Under the pieces are notes generated by a model, which was not told the origin of the DNA, ran no database searches, and saw nothing but the letters and a program-made list of their open reading frames with translations. The position numbers and the translations under genes are program-made. A stretch of 64,000 nt of DNA from Temnothorax longispinosus (lineage: Eukaryota > Arthropoda > Insecta > Hymenoptera > Formicidae), in contig NC_092366.1 of NCBI RefSeq assembly GCF_030848805.1, positions 6,067,224-6,131,223 on the forward strand, read 5' to 3'. Below, one piece after another: positions 62,684 to 64,000 of this stretch; position 1 is the first letter of the stretch; every line of letters begins with the position of its first letter.

Positions 62684-64000
62684 CGCCGAGACGAGGAACG
62701 TATCTTCGAGGGGCATACCGCATACCGAAGTCGAGTAAGGAAAGAGCCCGTTCGAGCGTGGAAAACGGGGTAATTACGCAACGATGCCGTCTCGCGCGCG
62801 CATCGTCGTCCACTCGCTATTCGCTAATCCCGCGTGACGATACCGGATGCAAAACTGCCGCGTTCCCCGTCCCTCGCGATTCCGCGGTAAGTACCTCCGA
62901 TCGAGCAGACGATCGAACGACGCTGCTGGCCATCGTGCCGATCGTGTTCGGCTCGAGAGCGAATTAATGGGCGTGTCGAACGCGCGCCGATCTGCCGATC
63001 TGCCGATCGACTCGGTCAGACGGTAAACGCAACCGGGATAATAATCGGGATGGTTTAATTATAATAACTGATTTCTCAGACGCCACTCCATCAACTTTGT
63101 CTCCCCCGCCGTACCTTTCTCGCCGTCCCTCGTCGTCCCTCGCCGTTGCGTTTATTTATTCTTCCTAAGAAGGGACGGAACGCTTTCCTCTTTCCCTCGA
63201 GTTTTTCTAACGAGAGCAAGGAAATTTTCACCCGGGGAGCGGAATCTGACCTGTCTGCCTCGTTCTCCCTTTCCGCCGGGTTCGTACGTATTTATAACAT
63301 ACACAGAAGGGAGGAAGAGACGATGGAAGTTCCTAGGGGGGTCATCGCATCAGGGAAGATCCCTTAACCTCGACTGCGTCACTGATTAAAGCATAAATGG
63401 CGGAGGGATGTATGGGGTGGTCGCCGAGCGTGAAAGAGAGAGAAGGAGATTTTTGTTTGGAGAAAGAAGAGGAGCGAGAGAGTGAGAGGTAGAGAGACGA
63501 AGAGAAAGAGATAGAGAGAGAGAAAGAGATAGAGCAATGAAAGCAAATACAACGTGAAGGGATACCTAATTGTAAGTACATTATACCCTCGGCTCGGATG
63601 AGATTATACAGCTACTTCTTTATTGCTGACGGTGGCGTCTTTTATCCGTAATCCCCCCTTCCCCTGTCCTGGATCGTCCTGATTATAATCGAGGGAGAGG
63701 ATACCGTCTGCGTTCCTGCGTTGGAAAAAAAAAACGCACCCTCCGCCACCACGCTCGTATCTCGAATTTGTATTGTAAATCGCTTCTGAATATGTTTGGC
63801 CTGTATAAATGTAACGGCACATTCGTTCATATCTCGTTCGAAAAAAATATGATTGTTACACGTATCGCTGCGCAATAGTTCCGCGAAATTGCGCAATTCG
63901 GTATCCTTGTTTTTTTTTTTTTTTTTTTGCGCCGCCATTCCTGTCTCTCTCTTAAACCAATAACGAAATTGTTATTGAATGTACATTACATTGGCTGTAT

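Larger units (their letters stand above)
45332..64000. other. Upstream region of groucho: leader, promoter and gene-poor DNA
   Basis: This 18.7-kb stretch contains the 5' UTR and promoter of groucho at unknown positions. It is CpG-rich with many trinucleotide and GA/CT repeats. ORFs up to 279 codons occur, but they are rich in Arg/Ser/Pro, overlap antisense ORFs and carry no recognisable domain. No bHLH gene of the Hairy/E(spl) type, the neighbours of groucho in Drosophila, was found. Confidence 0.6.

Overview
The window is animal nuclear DNA: introns of 1.7 to 15.9 kb, canonical GT/AG splice sites, many (GA)n/(CT)n and trinucleotide microsatellites, high CpG density, and a decayed mariner transposon. 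Together with the gene content this suggests an insect, most likely a hymenopteran such as an ant. The species call is inference; the insect call rests mainly on the mariner element, the gene structure and the base composition.

One protein-coding gene can be supported. It is the 5' half of groucho (gro, the Gro/TLE co-repressor family) on the minus strand, running from a start codon at 45331 leftwards and leaving the window inside the intron that begins at 792. Seven coding exons are resolved to the base: exon 1 (45331-45272), exon 2 (29835-29738), exons 3a (28023-27960) and 3b (26166-26103), exon 4 (20694-20650), exon 5 (4724-4587) and exon 6 (1072-793). They encode the N-terminus, the whole Q (tetramerisation) domain and the glycine/proline-rich GP region, about 228 residues. 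The CcN, SP and WD40 parts must lie left of base 1.

The most interesting signal is a duplicated Q-domain exon. Exons 3a and 3b are both 64 nt, have the same phases and intact splice sites, and encode the same 22-residue helix segment with 5 amino-acid differences, while differing at 19 of 64 bases. Taking both or neither shifts the frame and hits a stop, so they behave as a mutually exclusive pair that would swap a coiled-coil segment of the co-repressor. A second signal is a possible short Groucho isoform: reading past the exon 6 donor gives 15 intron codons and a stop, followed 9 bases later by two overlapping AATAAA signals.

Layout from left to right: 1-792, intron 6 (partial); 793-4724, exons 6 and 5; 4725-20649, a 15.9-kb intron with the mariner relic at 4902-5453, a 17-bp tandem repeat at 14504-14571 and a very C-rich block near 16.4-16.7 kb; 20650-29835, exons 4, 3b, 3a and 2; 29836-45271, a 15.4-kb first intron with an E-box cluster at 44.1-44.2 kb; 45272-45331, exon 1; 45332-64000, 18.7 kb of CpG-rich upstream sequence with CCAAT clusters near 48.4 and 60.8 kb and no recognisable gene. 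The long ORFs elsewhere are low-complexity or antisense by-products of GC-rich DNA. No tRNA, rRNA or CRISPR array was recognised.
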